A stretch of 20,235 nt of DNA from Dehalococcoidia bacterium CG2_30_46_19 (lineage in GTDB: Bacteria > Chloroflexota > Dehalococcoidia > GIF9 > AB-539-J10): positions 1-20,235 of the forward strand of contig MNYD01000080.1 of the NCBI GenBank assembly GCA_001872925.1, given 5' to 3'. The notes beneath the pieces were generated by a model. That model made no database searches. It was given only the letters and a program-made list of their open reading frames with translations, and had not been told where the DNA came from. This document shows positions 14,372 through 20,235 of this stretch, piece by piece (position 1 is the stretch's first letter; every line of letters begins with the position of its first letter). A program made the translations under genes and the position numbers.

Positions 14372-15540
14372 TTTTTCCGCCCTTTCGCAGATTGAACCAC
14401 TTTATCGGCACCGTCATAAAAATCCCTCGCCTCAATGAAATTTATTCCCGATTCAGCTAGAATTCGTTTGCCTTCGTCAACGTTCGTTCCCGCCAACCTG
14501 ACGACCACAGGAAAGCTGATATCCATCTGCTGATAGGCTTCTACTATGCCTCTAGCAATAACATCCACCCTTGCCATGCCACCAAATATATTTACCAGCA
14601 CTGCCTTTATCCTGGGGTCAGCAACAAACATCTTAAAGGCATTGACCACCCTCTCAGTAGTGTTAAGTGTGCCAATGTCGAGAAAGTTTGCCGCACTACC
14701 CCCACAATATTGAATAAGGTCATTCACCGCCATCGCCAGCCCAGCACCATTGACCATACAACCAATGTTGCCATCCATTTTCACATAATTATTTATCCCC
14801 CACTGGCGAGCTTGAACTTCCAATAGTTCCTCCTGCTCCTCGTCATGGAGTTCCTGAATGTCTTTATGCCGAAACAGGGCATTGTCATCAAAGTTAAGCT
14901 TGGCATCTAAAGCTAACAGTCTCCCATCAGCGGTAACGGCTAAAGGATTGATTTCAGCTAAAGAGCAATCTTTGGTCATGAACAGCTGGTAGAGATTAGT
15001 CATCAGCCTGGTTGCCTCGGCTACCTGCTTGCCCGTTAAATTCATCCCATAAGCCAATTTGCGTCCCTGGAAAGGCTGGAACCCGATAGCAGGGTCAATG
15101 GAGACCTTTAATATTTTCTCCGGGGCTGCCTGAGCTACTTCCTCAATTTCCATGCCACCAGCTTCGCTGGCCATCACGAGAGGCAGCTTCGTGGTGCTAT
15201 CAACAAGAACGCTGATATAAAGCTCACGGCTTATCTCGCTTGCCTCCTCCACCAACACCCTGCTTATCGCCACACCCTCAGCACCGGTCTGATGCGTCAC
15301 CATCCTTGTTCCCAGCAACTGGCTGGCTGCCTTCTCCGCTTCCTCGGGGGTATCAGCCATCTTTATCCCACCAGCCTTCCCCCTACCACCAGCATAGACT
15401 TGAGCCTTGACCACCACTTTCCCCCCGATTTCCTCAGCTATTGCTCTAGCTTCAGCAGGAGTAAAAGCCACCCTCCCCCTGGGGGCTGGAATGCCAAATT
15501 GCAACATAAGAGCCTTAGCTTGATATTCGTGAATCTTCAT
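14368..15540 (-). CDS. sucC: Succinate-CoA ligase beta subunit
   Basis: Beta subunit of succinyl-CoA synthetase: ATP-grasp domain plus CoA-ligase domain, binding nucleotide and succinate. Seen in 390 residues: MKIHEYQAKALM start, nucleotide-binding KAQVYAGGRGKAGG at 45-58, AEINPLAV at 195-202, GNIGCMVNGAGLAM at 257-270, and VNIFGGMARVD at 316-326. One oddity: the glycine-rich loop after NFLD, usually a GGGA-type sequence, is IGTLNTTERV (289-298). The ATG at 15540 has no ribosome binding site and lies just past a good promoter, so the message may be leaderless. It opens the minus-strand operon that runs on to sucD and probably through pabC. Confidence 0.94.
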   Translation of the reverse strand: MKIHEYQAKALMLQFGIPAPRGRVAFTPAEARAIAEEIGGKVVVKAQVYAGGRGKAGGIKMADTPEEAEKAASQLLGTRMVTHQTGAEGVAISRVLVEEASEISRELYISVLVDSTTKLPLVMASEAGGMEIEEVAQAAPEKILKVSIDPAIGFQPFQGRKLAYGMNLTGKQVAEATRLMTNLYQLFMTKDCSLAEINPLAVTADGRLLALDAKLNFDDNALFRHKDIQELHDEEQEELLEVQARQWGINNYVKMDGNIGCMVNGAGLAMAVNDLIQYCGGSAANFLDIGTLNTTERVVNAFKMFVADPRIKAVLVNIFGGMARVDVIARGIVEAYQQMDISFPVVVRLAGTNVDEGKRILAESGINFIEARDFYDGADKVVQSAKGRKK

Positions 15541-15553
15541 ATCAAAACACCAC

Positions 15554-15583
15554 AGTATAAGGGAGAAAATAGCTACCAGTCAA
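15554..15583 (-). promoter_or_regulatory. Sigma70-type promoter for the sucCD operon
   Basis: On the minus strand TTGACT (15583-15578), an 18-nt spacer, and TATACT (15559-15554). The start site would fall near 15547, only about 7 nt before the sucC ATG, giving a nearly leaderless transcript. It lies in the 199-bp divergent gap to the thiolase-like gene. Confidence 0.6.
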
Positions 15584-15739
15584 TTTGTGCCACTCGTCCC
15601 ATCATCTTCCCAAACTGAAATGCCAAGTGCTATGATATACAAATTGTTTAGCAGCAATCTATCGCGAGGAAGCAAGTGAAATGGAAGTAGCGTTTGATGG
15701 TGCTAGATACGACCATAGTTAAAGAAAGGAGGATGAATT

Positions 15740-17032
15740 ATGCCTAAAGCAAACAGAAGAGTAGCTATATGTGGTGGAGGGATATTCAGGCCAGACCTCT
15801 GGCATGGAGAGAATGCTGAGGAAGGTGTTGCTATAGCTTATCAGGACCTGCTCCGACAATGCCCTAACTTGGGAGCAGATGATATCGACGCAGTAATGAT
15901 GAGCTATTTCAGTGACCATTTGAATCAGCAGTTATGTATGGGGTGGATAATCCAGGATTATCTTGGCTTGCACAATAAGCCTGGTTATCGAGTTGAGTCT
16001 GGTGGCTCTACACCACTGGATGCCTTAATTAACGCTTACTATATGATACAGTCAGGGTTCTTTGATGTCATCTTAATTCCTGGCTGGGAATGGATGTGCG
16101 AGGTTGATGTTGCCAGCACGAACGAGATGATTGCTTCCGCTGCTGATACCGACTGGGACTTCCCGGTTGGTGGCTATTATAACGCATATTACGCTGCCAT
16201 AGAAGTAAGACATATGCAATTATATGGCGAGACCTGCGAGGACCTTGGCAGAATTGCTGTGAAGAACCACAATAATTCTACTCATATTCCTTTCTCTCAG
16301 TGGGTAAGCCAGCGCGGTACTGCACCCATAACGCTGGATGATTACTGGAAGAGCAGGATGGTATGCTGGCCTTATAGAGTATTAAACAACGCAGTAATGA
16401 GCGAAGGAGCCTGCTGTGTGTTAATGGCAGCCGAGGAGAAGGTTAGCAGGTTTACCGATACACCCATGTGGATAACCGGTGTTGGTCTGGGAACAGATTC
16501 AATGAGGCCTGGAGATAGAACAGCTGACTTTGTCTACGCCGGATTTAAGGATGAAGCGAAGATATATCCCGACTTTGTCAAATCACCTAAGACGCCCTAC
16601 CCCGATATGGCAAATTTTGCCAGCCTGCATGTAGCCGCAAAGAGAGCCTATGCCCAAGCGGGTATTACCAACCCGCTGAAAGAGATAGACTTGATGGAGC
16701 TTTTTACTCCTTACGATGGCGTCGAGCTTTGTCTTTATGAGGACCTGGGACTTTGCGGCAGAGGAGAGGGGAAATACATGATACGAGAAGGAGTAGTAGA
16801 GCCTGGTGGTGAATGCCCTGTTCAGCTAAGTGGTGGTCTAACGTCAACGGGACATCCCGTCGGTGCTACTAGTCTCTACTATACCACTTTCCTTTACTGG
16901 CAACTTGCCGGAAAAGTAAAGGAAATATGTGGTCCAGGTGGCTTACAGGTCCCGAATGCAAAAAGGGCACTTATCACCGGACATGGCGGCACCGGTTGTC
17001 AGGGCGGCGTGATAATCTTTGAGCGAGATTAA
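15740..17032 (+). CDS. Thiolase-fold protein without the nucleophilic cysteine (possible Ltp2-like aldolase)
   Basis: Thiolase-superfamily protein of the SCP-x/archaeal type, 430 residues. Seen: RVESGGSTPLDAL at 84-96 where thiolases have a Cys nucleophile; here that position is G89. The region LFTPYDGVELCLYEDLGLCGRGEG (321-344) and SGGLTSTGHPVGAT (364-377, with H372) are typical of the SCP-x branch. The C-terminal loop ITGHGGTG (412-419) lacks the second thiolase Cys. Without the nucleophile it should not be a classical thiolase. Thiolase-like aldolases such as Ltp2 of steroid side-chain degradation also lack this Cys and work with a DUF35 partner; the next gene is exactly such a partner. 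An aldolase on a beta-hydroxyacyl-CoA is therefore the leading guess. AGGAGG at 15727-15732, 7-nt spacing, supports the ATG at 15740. Confidence 0.85.
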   Translation: MPKANRRVAICGGGIFRPDLWHGENAEEGVAIAYQDLLRQCPNLGADDIDAVMMSYFSDHLNQQLCMGWIIQDYLGLHNKPGYRVESGGSTPLDALINAYYMIQSGFFDVILIPGWEWMCEVDVASTNEMIASAADTDWDFPVGGYYNAYYAAIEVRHMQLYGETCEDLGRIAVKNHNNSTHIPFSQWVSQRGTAPITLDDYWKSRMVCWPYRVLNNAVMSEGACCVLMAAEEKVSRFTDTPMWITGVGLGTDSMRPGDRTADFVYAGFKDEAKIYPDFVKSPKTPYPDMANFASLHVAAKRAYAQAGITNPLKEIDLMELFTPYDGVELCLYEDLGLCGRGEGKYMIREGVVEPGGECPVQLSGGLTSTGHPVGATSLYYTTFLYWQLAGKVKEICGPGGLQVPNAKRALITGHGGTGCQGGVIIFERD

Positions 17033-17034
17033 AA

Positions 17035-17040
17035 AGGAGG
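17035..17040 (+). promoter_or_regulatory. Ribosome binding site deciding the DUF35 gene start
   Basis: AGGAGG 5 nt before the ATG at 17046. It rules against the upstream in-frame ATG at 17019, which overlaps the thiolase-like gene and has no such site. Confidence 0.8.
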
Positions 17041-17045
17041 AGAAG

Positions 17046-17861
17046 ATGGAAGAAGAGAAAGGATTGGTTGAAACAAAGTTAAAAGTAAGACCGGTAAAGA
17101 AAGAGCGTGAAAAGAAATACAGAGATTATCCTACAGTGGTGGATAACTCAACAGCGGCTCACGATTTTTGGGAGCCAATAGTTCACCTTGGATTGTGGGC
17201 CATTAAAGGACATCAGATAGTGAAAGGACCCTGGGGTGGCGGCACAGTTGAACAGGCGAAGAAGAGACCTCCAAGGGAATTTATGGTGATAGACCGTGCT
17301 AGCTTCGCTTTTTACTCCCACAGCTATGGTCTTGTTTCTCCATTCTTCCAGGGCTTGCTGGAGGCAAAGCTTACGGGAACAAAGTGCCCAAAATGCGGCA
17401 CCGTATATTGCCCCCCTCGAGCCCACTGCTGGAATCCAGAGTGCAAGGTAGCTGACTGCTTTGACAATTGGGTGAACCTTCCTCTGACCGGCATTATCCA
17501 TACTTTTACGGTGCAATGTCTGGCAGCAGCTCCTTTCGAGCACATGTTGCCTTTCTCCATGGGTTGGGTTCAAGTTGATGGTGCTGACACCACTTTGCCC
17601 ATGCTGCTACACATACGACCAAAGGAGATTTTCATCGGGAAAAAGGTGAACATTGAATTCATACCCCGGAAAAGCAGAAAGGGAGATTTGATGGATTTGT
17701 ATGCCGTGGCAGCAGTCCCGGGTGAGAAGCCTCCTGAGTGGGCTTGTATGCAGAAAGACACCAGGGAAATGGAATCTGTGGAGAACTCCATGAAAGCCAC
17801 CCTGAAATTTATCAAGGATAGATACGGGGTAGACAACAGCCCACAAACAAGGGGGTGGTAA
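17046..17861 (+). CDS. DUF35 Zn-ribbon/OB-fold protein, partner of the thiolase-like protein
   Basis: Acyl-CoA-associated protein with a rubredoxin-like zinc ribbon and an OB fold (DUF35). Seen in the 271-residue form: ribbon cysteines C114 and C117 (CPKCG), then PPRAHCWNPEC with C128 and C133; the OB part follows from about GIIHTFTVQ (150) through FIGKKVNIEFIPR (196-208). DUF35 proteins are usually 130-150 residues; this one has about 95 extra residues before the ribbon, starting with a highly charged Lys/Glu-rich stretch, and about 45 after the OB fold. DUF35 proteins bind thiolase-type or hydratase partners and help channel CoA thioesters, which fits the gene directly upstream, 13 nt away. 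The start at 17046 is set by AGGAGG at 17035-17040. Confidence 0.88.
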   Translation: MEEEKGLVETKLKVRPVKKEREKKYRDYPTVVDNSTAAHDFWEPIVHLGLWAIKGHQIVKGPWGGGTVEQAKKRPPREFMVIDRASFAFYSHSYGLVSPFFQGLLEAKLTGTKCPKCGTVYCPPRAHCWNPECKVADCFDNWVNLPLTGIIHTFTVQCLAAAPFEHMLPFSMGWVQVDGADTTLPMLLHIRPKEIFIGKKVNIEFIPRKSRKGDLMDLYAVAAVPGEKPPEWACMQKDTREMESVENSMKATLKFIKDRYGVDNSPQTRGW

Positions 17862-17887
17862 CAGAGCTAAATAAAAGATTAAAATGT

Positions 17888-18007
17888 AAAATGCAAAAAT
17901 ACAGAGCAAAAGTAAAATTTTTCCTACCCGTGTCACACTGAGCGCTAGTGAAGGGTTTTATCTTTGCATTTTGAATTGTCACTTTGATTTTTGACCTTTG
18001 ATTTTTG
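17888..18007. repeat. A+T-rich imperfect palindromic repeat
   Basis: The 169-bp gap before the last acyl-CoA dehydrogenase holds aaaatgcaaa (17888-17897) and its exact inverse tttgcatttt (17963-17972), a degenerate copy of the ctgagcgtagcgaag motif (17938-17953) between them, and tttgatttttg twice (17983-17993, 17997-18007). It looks like another non-coding repeat family. Confidence 0.55.
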
Positions 18008-18030
18008 GTATTTATTAGGGGGAGATTTGT

Positions 18031-19212
18031 ATGGATTTTAACTTCACCGAAGAGCAAAAGATGATCGCCAATACCGCTAAGGAAATAGCTAAGAATTTCC
18101 CGCCTGAATACTGGAGAGAGAAAGACCTGAAGGAGGAATTTGGTGAGGAATTCTATAAAGCAATAGGTAAGGCGGGATTTACCGGGATGGTAATCCCTGA
18201 GAAATACGGTGGTGCCGGGAAAGGCGTGACCGAGCTGCTCATTGCCATGGAGGAGTTAGCTGCCAATGGATGTGGCATGGCTGGTATATGGTATCTGGTT
18301 ATAACTGAAGATTTCGGCGGCATTAGCATAATTCGGCACGGCACTGAGGCACAAAAGGAGAAATATCTGCCACGCATTGCCTCGGGAGATATTGAATTTT
18401 GTATGGGGCTTACCGAGCCAGATGCCGGCACAAATACGCTTAATACAAAAACGAGAGCTCAAAAAGTAGCTGATGGTTGGATAATAAACGGTAACAAAAC
18501 CTGGATTAGCGGAGCGGATAGAGCTAGAGGAATGATGCTCATCACCAGAACGACTCCAAAGGAAAAAGCGCCTCGAAAAACATTCGGAATAAGCCTGTTC
18601 CTCATAGATTTGCCCAATCCAGCGGTTAATGTAACCACCATCCCCAAGCATGGGATAAATTACTCTCATTCGTGCGATATCGGCATCAATGACCTGAAAG
18701 TGTCTGAAGACGCTTTGATGCCGCCACTGGACGGTGGCTGGTATTCTTTGCTTGATACCTTAAATATCGAGAGGATGTCATTTACCACTGCAGCTATCGG
18801 CATCGCCCGACTGGCAATGAGTAAAGCTATCGATTATTCCAAAGATAGGAAAGTCTTCGGTGACATGCCAATCGGGAGCTATCAAGGGCTGCAATTTAAC
18901 CTGGCTGAAGCTTATGCCGGCATCGAGGCAGCAAAATTGCTCAACTTCAAGGCTTCTACCCTATATGATAACGGAGCAAGCATTGCTGAAGTAGGAAATG
19001 CGGTAAATCCAGCAAAAATCCTGGCAGTTGAGAGCGGTATCAAAGCAGTTTACTGGGCAATGCAGACCTTTGGAGGCTATGGATATGCCAGGGAATACGA
19101 CGTCGAGAGATGGTGGCGGGAAATAAATTTAATCAGGCTTGCTCCAGTTAGCCAGCAAATGGCATTAAACTATGTTGGTGAACATATCCTGGGAATGCCC
19201 CGGTCTTACTAA
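18031..19212 (+). CDS. Acyl-CoA dehydrogenase
   Basis: FAD-dependent acyl-CoA dehydrogenase, 393 residues, full length, which introduces an alpha,beta double bond into an acyl-CoA and passes electrons to an electron-transfer flavoprotein. Seen: N-terminal MDFNFTEEQKMIANTAKEIA, GFTGMVIPEKYGGAG (49-63), the substrate/FAD motif CMGLTEPDAGTNT (124-136), WIINGNKTWISGA (150-162), and the C-terminal GGYGYAREYDVERWWRE (348-364), with the catalytic base at E355. A Glu is also present at 247 (NIER), the alternative site. The end, RLAPVSQQMALNYVGEHILGM, departs from the common YEGTxxIQ element. AGGGGGAG at 18017-18024 with 6-nt spacing supports the ATG. Position after the thiolase-like/DUF35 pair suggests one catabolic pathway. 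The chain-length specificity cannot be read from sequence. Confidence 0.92.
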   Translation: MDFNFTEEQKMIANTAKEIAKNFPPEYWREKDLKEEFGEEFYKAIGKAGFTGMVIPEKYGGAGKGVTELLIAMEELAANGCGMAGIWYLVITEDFGGISIIRHGTEAQKEKYLPRIASGDIEFCMGLTEPDAGTNTLNTKTRAQKVADGWIINGNKTWISGADRARGMMLITRTTPKEKAPRKTFGISLFLIDLPNPAVNVTTIPKHGINYSHSCDIGINDLKVSEDALMPPLDGGWYSLLDTLNIERMSFTTAAIGIARLAMSKAIDYSKDRKVFGDMPIGSYQGLQFNLAEAYAGIEAAKLLNFKASTLYDNGASIAEVGNAVNPAKILAVESGIKAVYWAMQTFGGYGYAREYDVERWWREINLIRLAPVSQQMALNYVGEHILGMPRSY

Positions 19213-19273
19213 TAAGACAAAAGGGACGATTTCAAGTTCTTCTTTGGCGGCAAATTCTTTTTAATTAAACTCC

Positions 19274-19354
19274 TTCTAACGTATGTGGGCTTTACGAAGT
19301 GCGCTGAAAGGGCATTTGGAGAAGCGTTAGCTTCTCGTAAAGCCCCTGTTATAT
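19274..19354 (-). other. Structured inverted-repeat site resembling an integron attC
   Basis: On the minus strand the site begins ATATAAC (19354-19348), close to the RYYYAAC box, and ends GTTAGAA (19280-19274), close to GTTRRRY. Between them GGGCTTTACGAGAAG (19345-19331) pairs with CTTCGTAAAGCCC (19299-19287), leaving two unpaired bases (GA), an asymmetry expected of attC. Size 81 bp fits the known range. It starts 17 nt after the stop of the nuclease gene, the placement typical of a gene cassette. Against: boxes are not perfect, the two spacers differ in length (2 and 6 nt), and a competing hairpin exists (19319-19325 with 19330-19336). Confidence 0.4.
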
Positions 19355-19370
19355 GAAGACTCGCACTCAA

Positions 19371-20203
19371 TTAGCTTTTTATTAAACTTTTAAGTTCTAT
19401 CACTGGCTTAGGAAATGGTTCACCAGTCCAACGATTTTCCCAACAGACTAAATAATCAAAAGAATCAAAAGGGTGACTCCAACTTCCACGCGTTAGATTA
19501 CGTTTGAATTCAACTCTAACCTCACGTTTCTTGTCCTCATCATAGCATATGCCATCTATACCTTTGGAGTCGTTCAGGCCAAGAATTTGCATTCGAATTT
19601 TCCCTTCCGCACAAAGGATTGAAAACAATGCTATTACATCGGCTTCACTTTGTGGTGCATAAGGATGTCCTGTAATTCCTAAATTGTCCCAATGATAAGG
19701 CCATTTCTTTTTTATTGATATTTTAGGTATCGCAGGTATTGGACGTGGTAGCCTATTTTTTGTTTGCTGGGATTCTTGAGATTTGGGTTTTCGTTCTACT
19801 GGAGGAGGAATATCTCTTTTTCCCTTTTCATAAGTCCTGGGATTATACCTATAGAAATTGCCTCCTTAATAAAAACCTCCAATGTTGCCCACCTTCTTTT
19901 TTGAAAATTTAATCCGAATTTTTTACGCTCACTTGTTTTAGGTAGTCTTCCAAGTAACTCATAGGCTTTTTTAAGGCGATCATAATAAACCGCATCTGGA
20001 ACTTCTTCTTTTGCTTTCGTTAAGAAACCTGCTTTTTTACAATAATATGTCCAGTCTGTCCCACCGTCATAAATGTTATTTTCAGAGAATTTTGCACCGT
20101 GTATTAAATATTCATTCCGACTAAATCTTTCTCCCCTTTTCAATCCTAGGCTCTCGGCAACCCTAATAATGTCATCAATAATTCCTTTTTCTTTATTTTC
20201 CAT
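19371..20203 (-). pseudogene. Frameshifted homing-endonuclease-repeat protein with PD-(D/E)xK-like nuclease domain
   Basis: One gene split between two frames. Frame 1 starts at ATG 20203 (AAGGAG at 20215-20220) and runs 135 residues to a stop at 19796; it contains a homing-endonuclease-associated repeat, LKKAYELLGRLPKTSERKKF then RRWATLEVFIKEA (about 77-115). The second frame is open from 19865 to the stop at 19371 and reads on as NPRTYEKGKRDIPPP, a Pro/Lys-rich linker, then WDNLGITGHPYAPQSEADV, and a nuclease-like domain with GIDGI and VEFK (candidate PD-(D/E)xK residues), then DYLVCWENRW and VIELKSL. Total length (833 nt) is not a multiple of three; the shift is -1 and lies between 19865 and 19796, probably near the A-tract and AAGGAGG at 19861-19875. 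It may be a true mutation, a sequencing error or programmed slippage. The gene is visibly A+T-richer than its neighbours, suggesting transfer. Confidence 0.72.
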
Positions 20204-20235
20204 TTATTTCAATTCTCCTTTCTTTCGCGAGTTTT

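Noticed and set aside
17019..17045. Earlier start for the DUF35 gene at ATG 17019
   Set aside because: It overlaps the thiolase-like gene and has no ribosome binding site, whereas AGGAGG sits 5 nt before the ATG at 17046.
17983..18007. Short tandem repeat as part of a CRISPR array
   Set aside because: Only two 11-bp units with a 3-nt gap, no spacer structure and no cas genes.
19371..19628. Separate 85-residue gene starting at TTG 19628
   Set aside because: The same frame stays open and protein-like back to 19865 with no ribosome binding site at 19628, so this is the C-terminal part of the frameshifted gene.

Overview
This window reads as part of a bacterial chromosome of medium G+C. Gene content and the dense scatter of short palindromic repeats of the 'tgtcattgcgag...ctcgcaatgaca' type suggest an uncultured Chloroflexota, perhaps Dehalococcoidia-like. 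That placement is inference; no rRNA or marker gene is present to confirm it. No tRNA, rRNA or CRISPR array was seen.

Region 1 (1-323) holds only repeats and a promoter. Region 2 (324-7572) has a compact histone-deacetylase-like hydrolase on + and, on the opposite strand, one long transcription unit: HAD hydrolase, livH, livM, livG, livF, livJ (a complete branched-chain amino acid/amide ABC uptake system), then a metallo-beta-lactamase-fold hydrolase. The whole block is bounded by mirror-image copies of the same two repeat units (1-277 and 7626-7945). LivF carries an unusual hydrophobic N-terminal extension, bracketed exactly by a 37-bp perfect direct repeat.

Region 3 (7951-9844, +) has an acyl-CoA dehydrogenase homologue that has lost the usual catalytic glutamate, a mobile repeat, and a class I fumarase beta subunit without its alpha partner. 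Region 4 (9885-15540, -) looks like one operon joining energy and folate metabolism: sucC-sucD (succinyl-CoA synthetase), a DUF4258/DUF2283 small-gene pair, then pabB-pabA-pabC (4-aminobenzoate synthesis). A good sigma70-type promoter sits almost on the sucC start.

Region 5 (15740-19212, +) is a lipid/acyl-CoA catabolic cluster: a thiolase-fold protein lacking the nucleophilic cysteine, its DUF35 Zn-ribbon/OB partner, and an intact acyl-CoA dehydrogenase. The combination recalls the thiolase-like aldolase/DUF35 complexes of steroid side-chain degradation. Region 6 (19213-20235) is visibly A+T-richer: a frameshifted homing-endonuclease-repeat/nuclease gene on -, followed directly by an 81-bp structured site resembling an integron attC recombination site.

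The strongest leads are the LivF duplication, the two enzymes with missing catalytic residues, the possible cassette at the right end, and apparently leaderless first genes beside Shine-Dalgarno-led internal genes. I did not find an obviously new multi-gene defence or mobile system.
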